64,000 nt of DNA from Sphingopyxis sp. Root154. GTDB lineage: Bacteria > Pseudomonadota > Alphaproteobacteria > Sphingomonadales > Sphingomonadaceae. Positions 35,889 to 45,106 of the stretch are shown one piece after another. The stretch spans positions 1,468,651 to 1,532,650 of the forward strand of contig NZ_LMGI01000002.1 of the NCBI RefSeq assembly GCF_001427105.1, in the 5' to 3' direction. The position numbers were made by a program, and so were the translations under genes. Each line of letters begins with the position of its first letter. Within the stretch, counting starts at the first letter, position 1. Below the pieces are notes generated by a model that ran no database searches, was not told the DNA's origin, and worked only from the letters and a program-made list of their open reading frames with translations.

Positions 35889-36638
35889 ATGGCAGGAGCA
35901 AGCGGGCGGATCGCGGGCAAGACGGCCTTTGTCACGGGCGGCGCGTCGGGGCTCGGCCTCGACATCGTTCGCCGCTTCGTCGCCGAGGGCGCCGCTGTCG
36001 TCATCGCCGATATCGACGAAGTGGCGGGCGGGGCACTCGCCGCCGAACTCGGTCAGCGCTTCGTCAGGCTCGACGTATCGAAGGAAGATGAATGGATCGC
36101 CGCGCTTGGCACGGCCGAACGCATCGATATCCTCGTCAACAATGCCGGGATCACCACCCACGGGTCGATCGAGGATCTGACGCTCGAAGCCTTTCGCCAC
36201 GAATTTTCGGTCGACGTCGACGGCGTGTTCCTTGGCTGCAAGCACATCATTCCCAAGATGCAGGATCATGGCGGGTCGGTGATCAACATGTCGTCGATGT
36301 GCGGCGTGCGCGCGCAGGGTGACCTTGCCGCCTACAACGCCGCGAAGGCCGCGGTAACGCACCTCACCAAGTCGGTTGCGCTGCACTATGCGCGCAAAGG
36401 CTATGGCATCCGATGCAATTCGGTGCATCCGGGCGCGATCCACACGCCCATCCTCGACAAGGTGATGGCGCAGGTCGAGGACGGACAGGCGCTCTACGAC
36501 AGCTGGGTCGCGACGCATCCGGTCGGCCGCCTTGGCAAACCCGAAGAGATTTCCGCGATCGTCCTCTATCTCGCATCGGATGAGTCCGCCTTCGCGACCG
36601 GCGCCGAGTTTCGCGTCGACGGCGGCAGTTCGTTGTGA
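35889..36638 (+). CDS. SDR-family oxidoreductase
   Basis: The 249-residue short-chain dehydrogenase has TGGASGLGLDI (about residues 18-28), NNAGITTHG, and catalytic residues in MSSMCGVRAQG and AAYNAAKAAV. A GGGAGG ribosome site precedes the ATG. It overlaps the next SDR gene (GTGA) by four bases, so both are co-translated. Confidence 0.92.
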   Translation: MAGASGRIAGKTAFVTGGASGLGLDIVRRFVAEGAAVVIADIDEVAGGALAAELGQRFVRLDVSKEDEWIAALGTAERIDILVNNAGITTHGSIEDLTLEAFRHEFSVDVDGVFLGCKHIIPKMQDHGGSVINMSSMCGVRAQGDLAAYNAAKAAVTHLTKSVALHYARKGYGIRCNSVHPGAIHTPILDKVMAQVEDGQALYDSWVATHPVGRLGKPEEISAIVLYLASDESAFATGAEFRVDGGSSL

Positions 36639-37351
36639 CGACCGGCCGTCTCGCCGGTCGCGCGGCGCTCGTTACCGGCGCCGGATCGGGGATCGGGCTT
36701 GCCACCGCGGAGCGACTGTCTGCCGACGGCGCGCGCGTTCTGACCACCGACCGCGCGGGCAACGTCGACATCACCGCCGACGTCACCGAACCCGGCATCA
36801 ATACGCGGCTGGTCGCCGAGGCCGAAATGCGCTTCGGCGGGCTCGACATCGTCGTCGCGTGCGCGGGGATCACGGGCGTGCAGATGCTGGATGGCCACGG
36901 GGACGAATTTTTTGAAACGATGATGGCGGTCAACGTCACCGCAGTGTTCCGCCTGATGCGCGACGCCCTGCCCTTGCTCAAGCGCTCGCCACATGGCCGT
37001 ATCATCCTGATCGGATCGGTGATGTCGAGCTTTGGCGAGGCCGGGATGACCGCCTACAGCGCGTCGAAACATGCCGTGCTCGGCATGACGAAATCGGTCG
37101 CGGCGGAGGTTGGGACGTTCGGCATCACCGTCAACTGCATCCAGCCCGGCGCGATCGACACGCCGATGACCGCACCCGCCTTTACCGCGATGCCCGAGTT
37201 CAAACAGCGCTGGATCGACAAGGCGGCGCTCGGCCGCCTCGGACACCCCAAAGACATCGCCGATGTCGCCGCCTTTCTGGCGTCCGACGATGCGCGATTC
37301 ATGTCCGGGCACGGCCTTTTCGCCGACGGCGGCGCGACACAACGCCAGTAA
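36635..37351 (+). CDS. SDR-family oxidoreductase
   Basis: The 238-residue short-chain dehydrogenase has TGAGSGIGLAT (about residues 14-24), ACAGITG, and catalytic residues in GSVMSSFGEAG and TAYSASKHAV. It starts at a GTG that overlaps the stop of the previous SDR gene. The nearly matching lengths suggest two related steps on the same compound, or a duplication that has diverged. Confidence 0.92.
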   Translation: MTTGRLAGRAALVTGAGSGIGLATAERLSADGARVLTTDRAGNVDITADVTEPGINTRLVAEAEMRFGGLDIVVACAGITGVQMLDGHGDEFFETMMAVNVTAVFRLMRDALPLLKRSPHGRIILIGSVMSSFGEAGMTAYSASKHAVLGMTKSVAAEVGTFGITVNCIQPGAIDTPMTAPAFTAMPEFKQRWIDKAALGRLGHPKDIADVAAFLASDDARFMSGHGLFADGGATQRQ

Positions 37352-37481
37352 AATCAAGACATTAGGCATCATTACGGCACGCCTGATATTTTTGATGATT
37401 GTTGAATCGGGGCATAAAGCGGACCTTCGCTTCCAACGTGACTGGCGAGCCTATGCGCCGGCGCGAGGAGGGAGGAACGCG

Positions 37482-39872
37482 ATGACCACGCATGCTCGAA
37501 TGCTGCCTGCCGTTTACGCCACCATATCGCTCGCCGCACTGGCGATCGCTACCCCGGCCGCGGCGCAGGAGCTGCCCGTCGAGGAAAACAGCGGGGCCAT
37601 CCGCGAGATCGTCGTCACCGCGCAGAAGCGCGAGGAAAACATCCAGTCGATCCCGATCGCGGTAACCGCGCTCGACCAAAAGGCGCTGGAATCGGCGACG
37701 ATCGACGACATCCGCGATATCGCGGGCCGCGTCCCCAGCCTTGTCGTCGACTCGGTCGGCGCGGGCCCGAGCGCCGCCGCCATCGCCATCCGCGGTATCA
37801 GCTTCGAGGATATCGAAAAGAGCTTTGACCCCGCGGTCGGCGTCGTCGTCGACGGCGTCTTCATCGGCACCAACACCGGCCAGCTGCTCGACAGCTTCGA
37901 CCTCGAACGCCTCGAAGTGCTGCGCGGGCCGCAGGGCACCTTGTTCGGCCGCAACACGATCGGCGGTGTCATCAACGTCATCCGCACCAAACCCACCGAG
38001 GATTTCGGCGTACGCGGCCAGTTCGCCTACAGCAATTTCGACACGAAACGCGCGCGCCTCGTCGTCAACACCGGTAAGCTCGGCGACTTCATCGCGCTCA
38101 AAGCCTTTGGATATTACGACAAGACCGACGGTTTCTATTACAACGTCACCAAGGACCGCCGCGAAGGCAAATATGAAACGCTGACCGGCGGCGTCACGGC
38201 GCTGATCACGCCGAGCGACGCGATCACCGCGCAGGTCACGTACCAGCACACGCGCGAACGCGGCGAGACCGTCGCTTCCGCGCTATCGGAACGCGGCCGC
38301 GACGTGATCTGCGCCGCCCCGGGCGCCCCGGGCTTCTCACCTGCGGGCGAATGCAACCGCTGGTCGCTTCCGGCACACGGGCTGTACACGACGTTCCAGA
38401 ATATCGAGACGCCGGTCCGCAACGATGTCGACAGCGTCACGGGTAATATCGACATCGATCTCAGCGACAATCTGACGCTGTCGTCGGTCACCGGATACAT
38501 CAAGAACAAGGAATCGGTGACGCAGGATTTCGACGGCAGCTCGGCCAATTTCTTCGACACGCGGCGCCAGCAGAAATACAAGCAGTTCAGCCAGGAACTC
38601 CGCCTGCTCGCCGATTTCGACACGGTCAATATACTCCTCGGCGGCTATTATTTCGATAGCAGCTACACGCTCGACCAATCGACCAATTTCGGGGTCGTGC
38701 TCGGCGGGGGATCGACTGCGGTGCTGCGTCAATTTGTCGACCATAGCGCCACATCCTACGCTGGTTTTGCCGATGCGCAGATCAACCTGACCGACGCATT
38801 CAAAATCTCGTTGGGTGCGCGCTACACGAAGGACAAGAAGGAAATCTTCAACAATTACGGTCGCATCGGTGCGCTCGTTCGCATTACGCAGCCTAATTTC
38901 GACGGCATGTCGTGCGTCGCGGTGACGGGAACCACCAGCGCCGCACCGGGCGTCGTGATCCCGGTCTACAGCCCCGCGAACAATTGCTCGGGCAGCGACA
39001 GCTTCAACAAGTTCACATGGCGCGCCAACGCCGAATATACGATCGAACCGGGCAAGCTCGTCTATGCGTCCTTCTCGCGCGGGTTCCGCTCGGGCGGGTT
39101 CAACGGCCGCGCGGCGTCGCCGACCTCGCTCGGGCCGTATCAGCCCGAAACGGTCGATGCCTATGAGGTCGGGCTGAAGGCCGACTGGCTCGACCGCACG
39201 CTGCGCACCAACTTCGCCTTCTATTACACCAAATATGACAACAAGCAGGAAGAGGTCGTGCAGCCGGCACCTCCGGGTTCGTCGAACCCGCAGGAAACGG
39301 TGGTGCGCAACGCCTCGTCGGCGGACATCAAGGGATTCGAGGCCGAAATCATCGCGCAGATGACCGATGCGTTCAGCTTCAATGCGTCGTTCAGCTACAC
39401 CGACGCGAAGTACAAGAATTTCTTCAACGACATCGTCGGCCTGACGCCGGGCAGCCCGGCCGACGGCATTGCGGACGATGTGTCGACGCTGACGCTGCGC
39501 CGCGCGCCCAAATTCCAGTGGTCGGCTGGGCTGAATTATTCGAAGGAGATCGGCTCAGGCCGCTTCGATGCCTCGACGCTGCTGCGTTACCAGAGCAAAT
39601 ATGTGACCTGCATCGCGCCGAACCGTCCGGTCATCCCGGGCGCGGTGACCAACGACAACCGCTGCTTCACCGAGGACCGTGAAAACCTGTCGGCACAGAT
39701 CGGCTACACCTTCCTGCTCGGCGACGACCGCGAAGTCAGCCTCGCGCTGTTCGGCCGCAACCTCACCAACCACAAGGGCCTGTCGTCGACTTTGCCGGTC
39801 GCGGGTCTCTTCACCTTTGGCGCCGCGCAGGCGCCCCGCACCTACGGGGTCGAACTCGGCTTCCGTTTCTGA
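37482..39872 (+). CDS. TonB-dependent outer-membrane receptor
   Basis: The 796-residue protein has a signal peptide (cleavage after AAAQ at about residue 28), a TonB-box region IREIVVTAQKREENIQSIPI, a plug domain (VLRGPQGTLFGRNTIGGVIN) and a beta-barrel ending in Phe (GVELGFRF). These receptors are abundant in sphingomonads and import many organic compounds. Its place between oxidoreductase genes and the carotenoid oxygenase suggests it takes up the pathway substrate. The ATG at 37482 follows GGAGGGAGG. Confidence 0.92.
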   Translation: MTTHARMLPAVYATISLAALAIATPAAAQELPVEENSGAIREIVVTAQKREENIQSIPIAVTALDQKALESATIDDIRDIAGRVPSLVVDSVGAGPSAAAIAIRGISFEDIEKSFDPAVGVVVDGVFIGTNTGQLLDSFDLERLEVLRGPQGTLFGRNTIGGVINVIRTKPTEDFGVRGQFAYSNFDTKRARLVVNTGKLGDFIALKAFGYYDKTDGFYYNVTKDRREGKYETLTGGVTALITPSDAITAQVTYQHTRERGETVASALSERGRDVICAAPGAPGFSPAGECNRWSLPAHGLYTTFQNIETPVRNDVDSVTGNIDIDLSDNLTLSSVTGYIKNKESVTQDFDGSSANFFDTRRQQKYKQFSQELRLLADFDTVNILLGGYYFDSSYTLDQSTNFGVVLGGGSTAVLRQFVDHSATSYAGFADAQINLTDAFKISLGARYTKDKKEIFNNYGRIGALVRITQPNFDGMSCVAVTGTTSAAPGVVIPVYSPANNCSGSDSFNKFTWRANAEYTIEPGKLVYASFSRGFRSGGFNGRAASPTSLGPYQPETVDAYEVGLKADWLDRTLRTNFAFYYTKYDNKQEEVVQPAPPGSSNPQETVVRNASSADIKGFEAEIIAQMTDAFSFNASFSYTDAKYKNFFNDIVGLTPGSPADGIADDVSTLTLRRAPKFQWSAGLNYSKEIGSGRFDASTLLRYQSKYVTCIAPNRPVIPGAVTNDNRCFTEDRENLSAQIGYTFLLGDDREVSLALFGRNLTNHKGLSSTLPVAGLFTFGAAQAPRTYGVELGFRF

Positions 39873-39917
39873 CGACGATGCGGCCCCGCCACGGGCGCGG
39901 CGGGATCGAAAGGGGGA

Positions 39918-39952
39918 AAGCAAGGGGCGGCGCGATGCACCGCCCCTTGCTT
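39918..39952 (+). terminator. Strong hairpin between receptor and carotenoid oxygenase genes
   Basis: The arms AAGCAAGGGGCGG (39918-39930) and its exact complement (39940-39952) form a 13-bp perfect stem with a 9-base loop. No T-run follows, so it may be a partial terminator, a transcript stabiliser or a processing site that lowers downstream expression. Confidence 0.5.
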
Positions 39953-39981
39953 GATGACCCGGACGACAAAGAGGAACCGAG

Positions 39982-41445
39982 ATGACGCAGGCCTTTTTCG
40001 ACCATCCTTTCCTGTCGGGACATCATCAACCCGTGCGGTTCGAGGCGGCCGCGCCCGACCTGATCGTCGACGGTGAAATTCCCGCCGATCTGGTCGGGGT
40101 CTTTTATCGCAACGGGCCCGAGCCGCTCTATCCGACGCGCGAGGGCGAGTATCACTGGTTCGACGGCGACGGCATGGTCTATGCCTTTCACATCGAGGGC
40201 GGCCGGGCGTCGATGCTCAACCGCTGGGTGCGGACCGAGAAGTTCGAGCTGGAGAAGGCGGCCGGAAGGCGGCTGTTCGGTCTGTTCGGCAATCCGATGA
40301 CCGCCGACCCGTCGGTGCAGGGAAAACGCTATAACACCGCAAACACCAATATCATCGTCCATGGTGGCAAGCTGCTCGCGCTGATGGAGGGCGCCCCCGC
40401 GGTCGAGCTTGACCCGCGCACGCTCGAAACGCTGGGCGAGGAACATTATGGCGGGACGATCACCACGACCTTTTCCGCGCACCCCAAGATCGACCATTAT
40501 ACGGGCGAACTCGTCAACATCGGCGCGATGATCAACGGCCCGATGGGCGCGGCGCAGATCCGCTACGACGTAATCGCCGCCGACGGCAGCGTGCGCAAGG
40601 CCGAGCTGATCGACATGCCGCACAATGCGCTGATGCACACCTTCTTCCTGACCGAGAATTGGGTCGTCTTTCCGGTGATCCCGATCGATGTCGACCTGGC
40701 CCGCTTCATGAAGGGCGGCCCGATGACCGCCTGGGTCAATGATCGCCCGACCAAATTCGCGGTGATGCCGCGCGAAGGGTCGGCGAGCGACGTCCGCTGG
40801 TTCGAGTACGAGCCGCGCCATATGTTCCACGAACTCAATGTGTGGGAAGCGGACGGCAAGATCATCGCCGATGTCGCCGCAGCGAACGGCACCGCGCTTT
40901 TCCCCGACGAGGCCGGGGTAAAGCGGACGCATGCCGACACGCAGCAGAGCCTGCGCCGCTGGACGATCGACCCCCGGACCAACGGCAACGGAACCTGGAT
41001 CAGGGAAGAGACGCTCAACGACCGCGACATCCAGTTTCCGCGTCCCGACGACCGTTTTATTACGCGCGCGTCGCGGCACAGCTTCGCCAACATCAACCTC
41101 AATAGTCGCGACGGGCGCGCCGAGGGGATGGACGGCGTGCTGCGCTTCGACACGGTCAGCGGCACGGAAGATGTTTACCACTTCGGCAACGGCGCCTCAT
41201 GCGGCGAGCTGATTTTTGCACCAAAGACAGGCGCGCAGGGCGAAGGCGACGGCTATGCGATGACGCTGGTCCACCGCGCCGGTGCCGCGACGAGCGAGCT
41301 GGCAATCTTCGATGCGCTCGACATTGCCGCGGGACCGGTCGCGACGGCGCATGTGCCGTTCCGCGTTCCGTCGGGTTTCCATTGCAATTTCTACGCCGCC
41401 GACTCCAATCTCTATCGGCAGGCACTCGGCACCGGCCGGGCGTAG
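39982..41445 (+). CDS. Carotenoid cleavage oxygenase family protein
   Basis: The 487-residue protein belongs to the carotenoid/stilbene cleaving dioxygenase (RPE65) family, a seven-bladed propeller with iron held by four histidines. Candidate ligands are in FSAHPKID, MHTFFLTEN, RHMFHELN and PSGFHCNF. It also has the N-terminal GVFYRNGPEP and HWFDGDGMVYAF motifs. Related enzymes cut carotenoids, stilbenes or isoeugenol-type side chains. It sits just before an acyl-CoA synthetase gene, so the cleavage product could be activated as a CoA ester. Confidence 0.92.
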   Translation: MTQAFFDHPFLSGHHQPVRFEAAAPDLIVDGEIPADLVGVFYRNGPEPLYPTREGEYHWFDGDGMVYAFHIEGGRASMLNRWVRTEKFELEKAAGRRLFGLFGNPMTADPSVQGKRYNTANTNIIVHGGKLLALMEGAPAVELDPRTLETLGEEHYGGTITTTFSAHPKIDHYTGELVNIGAMINGPMGAAQIRYDVIAADGSVRKAELIDMPHNALMHTFFLTENWVVFPVIPIDVDLARFMKGGPMTAWVNDRPTKFAVMPREGSASDVRWFEYEPRHMFHELNVWEADGKIIADVAAANGTALFPDEAGVKRTHADTQQSLRRWTIDPRTNGNGTWIREETLNDRDIQFPRPDDRFITRASRHSFANINLNSRDGRAEGMDGVLRFDTVSGTEDVYHFGNGASCGELIFAPKTGAQGEGDGYAMTLVHRAGAATSELAIFDALDIAAGPVATAHVPFRVPSGFHCNFYAADSNLYRQALGTGRA

Positions 41446-41458
41446 GGAGAGACACAGC

Positions 41459-43039
41459 GTGAAAGTGCCGCCATTCGAACGGGTCGCCGACGTTGCGCGG
41501 CGAAATGCGCGCGAGCGGCCCGACAAGATCGTCTTTCATTTCGAAGGCCGTGCGACGCGCTACGAAGAATATGACGCGAACAGCAGCCGCGGCGCGAATG
41601 CGCTGATGTCGCTCGGGTTGAAGCCCGACGATCGCGTCGCCTATCTCGGCAAGAACAGCGACATCTATTTCGAACTGGTAATGGCGGTCGCCAAGGCGGG
41701 GGGCGTGATGACGCCGGTCAACTGGCGGCTCGCGGTGCCCGAGATCGCGTGGATCATTGACAATTGCGGCGCGCGCATATTGTTCGTCGGGCCCGAATTC
41801 ACCGAACTCGTCGCCGCGCACCGCGAGACCTTTCCGGGCGTCGAACATGTGATCGCCACCGAAGGAGCCGCGAGCGGCTTTGCCGACTACCGGCCCTGGC
41901 GCGACACCTTCCCCGACAGCGCCGCTCAAGTGTCGCGCGGCGAAGGCGACGCGGTGATCCAGATGTACACCTCGGGCACGACCGGCAAGCCCAAGGGCGC
42001 GGTGCTGACCAACGGATCCGTATTGCGCTCGAAGCTCGACCGCGATCCCGCGCTGCAAGCCGACTGGGAGCGTTGGGACGCAGACGATGTGGGCCTCGTC
42101 GCCATGCCTTGTTTTCACATCGGCGGCACCGGTTACGGCATCACCGTGATGACCAACGGCGCGACGGGTGTGATCACGCGCGAGTTCGATCCCGGCGGGG
42201 TGCTCGACCTGATCGAGGCGCATGGCATCTCGAAAATCTTCATGGTCCCCGCGGCGATGCAAATCATCGTCAATCAGCCGCGCGCGCGCGAGGTCGATTT
42301 CTCGCGCCTCCGCCATATCGCCTACGGCGCCTCGCCGATCCCGCTCGATCTGCTGCGCCGGTGCATCGACGTCTTCCAGTGCGGGTTTGTCCAGATGTAC
42401 GGAATGACCGAAACATCGGGCACGATCGCCGCGCTGCCGCCCGAAGATCACGATCCGGCGGGCAACGAGCGCATGCGCTCGGTCGGCAAGCCGCTGCGCG
42501 GGGTCGAGATGCGCGTGATCGACGGCGACGGCAATGTCCTGCCCCCGCGCGCCATCGGCGAGATCGCGATCCGGACGCAGGCGAACATGCGCGAATATTG
42601 GCAGCGGCCCGAAGCGACGGCCGAGACGATCGACGGCGATGGCTGGCTGCGTACCGGCGACGCCGGCTACACCGACGAGGACGGCTATTTCTACCTCCAC
42701 GACCGGGTGAAGGACATGATCATCTCGGGCGGCGAGAATATCTATCCGGCCGAGGTCGAGAATGCGATCTATGGCCACCCCGCGGTCGCCGACGTCGCGG
42801 TGGTCGGCGTGCCCGACGAAAAATGGGGCGAGGCGGTGAAGGCGTGCGTCGTTCTGCGCGAAGGCGCGAGCGTCGACGCGAACGAGATCATCGGCTGGGC
42901 GCGTGAGCGGATCGCCGGCTACAAATGCCCGAAGTCGGTCGATTTCATCCCCGCGTTGCCGCGTAACCCGTCGGGCAAGATCTTACGCCGCGAACTCCGC
43001 GCTCCCTATTGGGAAGGCCGCGAGCGGCAGATCGGCTAA
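41459..43039 (+). CDS. AMP-forming acyl-CoA synthetase
   Basis: The 526-residue adenylate-forming enzyme has the P-loop-like MYTSGTTGKPKGAVLTN, the A5 motif YGMTETSGT, the A7 motif WLRTGDAGYTDEDGY, the hinge HDRVKDMIISGGENIYPAEV, and the catalytic Lys in PSGKILRRELR. It activates a carboxylic acid with CoA. I chose the GTG at 41459 because GGGAGAG lies just upstream and the conserved N-terminus (PPFERVADVARRNARERPD) begins there. It follows the carotenoid oxygenase gene after 13 bases. Confidence 0.92.
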   Translation: MKVPPFERVADVARRNARERPDKIVFHFEGRATRYEEYDANSSRGANALMSLGLKPDDRVAYLGKNSDIYFELVMAVAKAGGVMTPVNWRLAVPEIAWIIDNCGARILFVGPEFTELVAAHRETFPGVEHVIATEGAASGFADYRPWRDTFPDSAAQVSRGEGDAVIQMYTSGTTGKPKGAVLTNGSVLRSKLDRDPALQADWERWDADDVGLVAMPCFHIGGTGYGITVMTNGATGVITREFDPGGVLDLIEAHGISKIFMVPAAMQIIVNQPRAREVDFSRLRHIAYGASPIPLDLLRRCIDVFQCGFVQMYGMTETSGTIAALPPEDHDPAGNERMRSVGKPLRGVEMRVIDGDGNVLPPRAIGEIAIRTQANMREYWQRPEATAETIDGDGWLRTGDAGYTDEDGYFYLHDRVKDMIISGGENIYPAEVENAIYGHPAVADVAVVGVPDEKWGEAVKACVVLREGASVDANEIIGWARERIAGYKCPKSVDFIPALPRNPSGKILRRELRAPYWEGRERQIG

Positions 43040-43048
43040 TCGATCCCC

Positions 43049-43133
43049 CCTGTGCCGCAGGCATGGGGAGGTGGCAGCGCGAAGCGCTGACGGAGGGGCT
43101 ATAACGCCGCCCCTCCACCACTCGCTTCGCGAG
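43049..43133. repeat. Intergenic repeat: array of small perfect hairpins
   Basis: The 131-base gap between two convergent genes holds several adjoining hairpins. These are CAGCGC-GAA-GCGCTG (43075-43089), GGAGGGGC-N9-GCCCCTCC (43092-43116) and CTCGC-TTC-GCGAG (43121-43133). A weaker CCTG...CAGG lies near 43050. This cluster looks like a dispersed REP-type element. It could also act as a two-way terminator for the facing genes. Confidence 0.65.
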
Positions 43134-43170
43134 CGGTCCGATTCCCATCGTTTCGCGACAGGAAGGATCT

Positions 43171-43980
43171 TCAGTTCTGCAGTTTCGCCATCGCCGCGCC
43201 CACCGCCGCGGCAATATCCGCCTCCTGCGGATTGCCGCGCAGCGCGAGCCCGCCGTTCGGCTGCAAATTTTCGCCCGTCACGAACGCCTCGTCGCTCGCG
43301 AGCCACAGGCACGCATTCGCCACATCCTCCGACGTATTCAGGCGCCCCAGCGGGTAGCGCGGCAGGAAGGCATCGACGAGCCCCGGCGTTGCGAACGCGC
43401 CCTGCGTCATCGGCGACTCGGTAAACGCCGGCGACACGATATTCGCGCGAATCCCCGCCGCGCCGAAATCATTGGCGACGCAGCGGATCAGCGCCTCCGA
43501 CCCCGTCTTGGTGCCGATATAGGCGGCGTGATTGCCGATCGGCGAGTGCGTCGTCGCCGACGAGATCTGGATGATCGATCCGCCGGCTGGGTCGTTCGTC
43601 AGCATCGCGCCGACGAACGCCTGGAGGAAATGATGCACCCCGGTGAACTGCAGCGCGACGATCGCGTCGAGCTCTTCTTCGGTCACCTCGAGCAAGGGCT
43701 TCAGCAGTCCCCACCCGCTAGCGTTCATCGCGATGTCGACCCCGCCCATCTTCGCCTTCGCCGCATCGGCGAGCGCGAAGACCGACGCCTTGTCGGTGAT
43801 GTCGCAGAGCGCGGCATGACCACCAATCTCGGCCGCGAGCGCATCAAGCGGCTCCTGCTTGCGCCCCGCGACCATCACCGTCGCGCCTTCGCGCGCGAAG
43901 CGCCGCGCGGTCACCTGCGCCATATTTCCCGTCGATGCCGCACCGATGATGACGGCGCGCTTTCCGGCCAGCCTGCCCAT
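43171..43980 (-). CDS. SDR-family oxidoreductase
   Basis: The 269-residue short-chain dehydrogenase has GAASTGNMAQV (an unusual form of the TGxxxGxG motif) and MNASGWG in the NNAG position. Catalytic residues are in QISSATTHSPIG and AAYIGTKTGSEAL. It lies ten bases downstream of an MDR-type reductase gene on the same strand, forming a two-gene unit. Confidence 0.9.
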   Translation of the reverse strand: MGRLAGKRAVIIGAASTGNMAQVTARRFAREGATVMVAGRKQEPLDALAAEIGGHAALCDITDKASVFALADAAKAKMGGVDIAMNASGWGLLKPLLEVTEEELDAIVALQFTGVHHFLQAFVGAMLTNDPAGGSIIQISSATTHSPIGNHAAYIGTKTGSEALIRCVANDFGAAGIRANIVSPAFTESPMTQGAFATPGLVDAFLPRYPLGRLNTSEDVANACLWLASDEAFVTGENLQPNGGLALRGNPQEADIAAAVGAAMAKLQN

Positions 43981-43990
43981 ATGCCTCTCC

Positions 43991-44989
43991 TCAGAGTTTC
44001 AAGAGCTGTTTGCCGCGATTCTGCCCGACGAAAAGCCGTTTCAGCGTGTCGGGCGCATTCTCGAACCCGTCCTGCACATCCTCGCGGTAGTTGAGCCGCC
44101 CCTCGAGCACGAAGCCTTCGAGCCGCCTGCGGATCTCGGGAAACTCCGCCGCCCAGTCGAGCACGATGAAGCCCGCCATCGAACCGCGACGGAAGATCAG
44201 GTTGAAATAATTTTGCGGCCCCGCGGGCAGCGTTCCCATCTCGTAGCGACTGATCCCCCCGCACACCGCGACACGTGCGCCGGTTGCGATCTCGCCGAGC
44301 ATGTCGTTAAGGATCGCGCCGCCGACATTGTCGAAGATGACGTTCACGCCGCCCGGGCAGTGTTCCTTGATCTGCGCCCGTACATTGCCCGCCTTGTAAT
44401 CGATCGCGGCGTCATAGCCGGCTTCCTCGACGAGCCAGCGGCACTTGTCCTCGCCCCCCGCGATCCCGACCGCACGGCATCCGGCGATCTTCGCGAGCTG
44501 GCCGACGACCGATCCCGTTGCCCCCGCCGCGCCCGACACCAGCACCGTATCACCCGCGACCGGCCGCCCGATCTTGAACAGCCCGCAATAGGCGGTGACG
44601 CCGGTCGTCCCGAGCACCGACAGCATCGCGGTCGGCGGCAGCTTGGTCTCGATCTTGACCAGCCCCTCGCCGCTTGAGACATGCCATTCGGTCCAGCCGG
44701 TCGATCCCATGACAAGATCGCCCGCTGCGAAACCCGGGTTGTTGCTTTCGACGACTTCGCTGATCCCGCTGCCGCGCATCACGTCGCCGATCGCCATCGG
44801 CGCGACATAGTCGGCGATATTCTCCATCCACCCTTTCTGCGCCGGATCGAAGCCGAGATAGAGCGTCCTCAGCAACAATTCGCCCGCGCCCGGCGCGCCG
44901 ATCCCCGTCTCGACCAGCTTGAAATCGCCATCCTCGATCCCGCGCCCGCGCGGGTGTCCGTTCAGCAGCCATTGGCGCGATGTCGGCAT
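43991..44989 (-). CDS. MDR-family NADP-dependent oxidoreductase (PTGR/CurA-like)
   Basis: The 332-residue medium-chain reductase has the nucleotide motif SGAAGATGSVVGQLAKI (about residues 150-166), and no zinc-site residues typical of alcohol dehydrogenases. It resembles prostaglandin/leukotriene reductases that reduce enones or enoyl compounds. It is paralogous to the gene at 47240 (both contain GW(M) after a LGFDPAQK or ASLDPAIR stretch) and is divergent from the molybdopterin oxidoreductase. Confidence 0.9.
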   Translation of the reverse strand: MPTSRQWLLNGHPRGRGIEDGDFKLVETGIGAPGAGELLLRTLYLGFDPAQKGWMENIADYVAPMAIGDVMRGSGISEVVESNNPGFAAGDLVMGSTGWTEWHVSSGEGLVKIETKLPPTAMLSVLGTTGVTAYCGLFKIGRPVAGDTVLVSGAAGATGSVVGQLAKIAGCRAVGIAGGEDKCRWLVEEAGYDAAIDYKAGNVRAQIKEHCPGGVNVIFDNVGGAILNDMLGEIATGARVAVCGGISRYEMGTLPAGPQNYFNLIFRRGSMAGFIVLDWAAEFPEIRRRLEGFVLEGRLNYREDVQDGFENAPDTLKRLFVGQNRGKQLLKL

Positions 44990-45106
44990 CGATACTCTCC
45001 CTGTTCCAGTACTAAAATTGCGCCTGAGTTCGGCAGCCAGCCACCGCCAAAAGTGCCAGTCGATTGGTCCACGCGCTGGCGTAGGATGTGATCAGGGAGA
45101 GAGACG

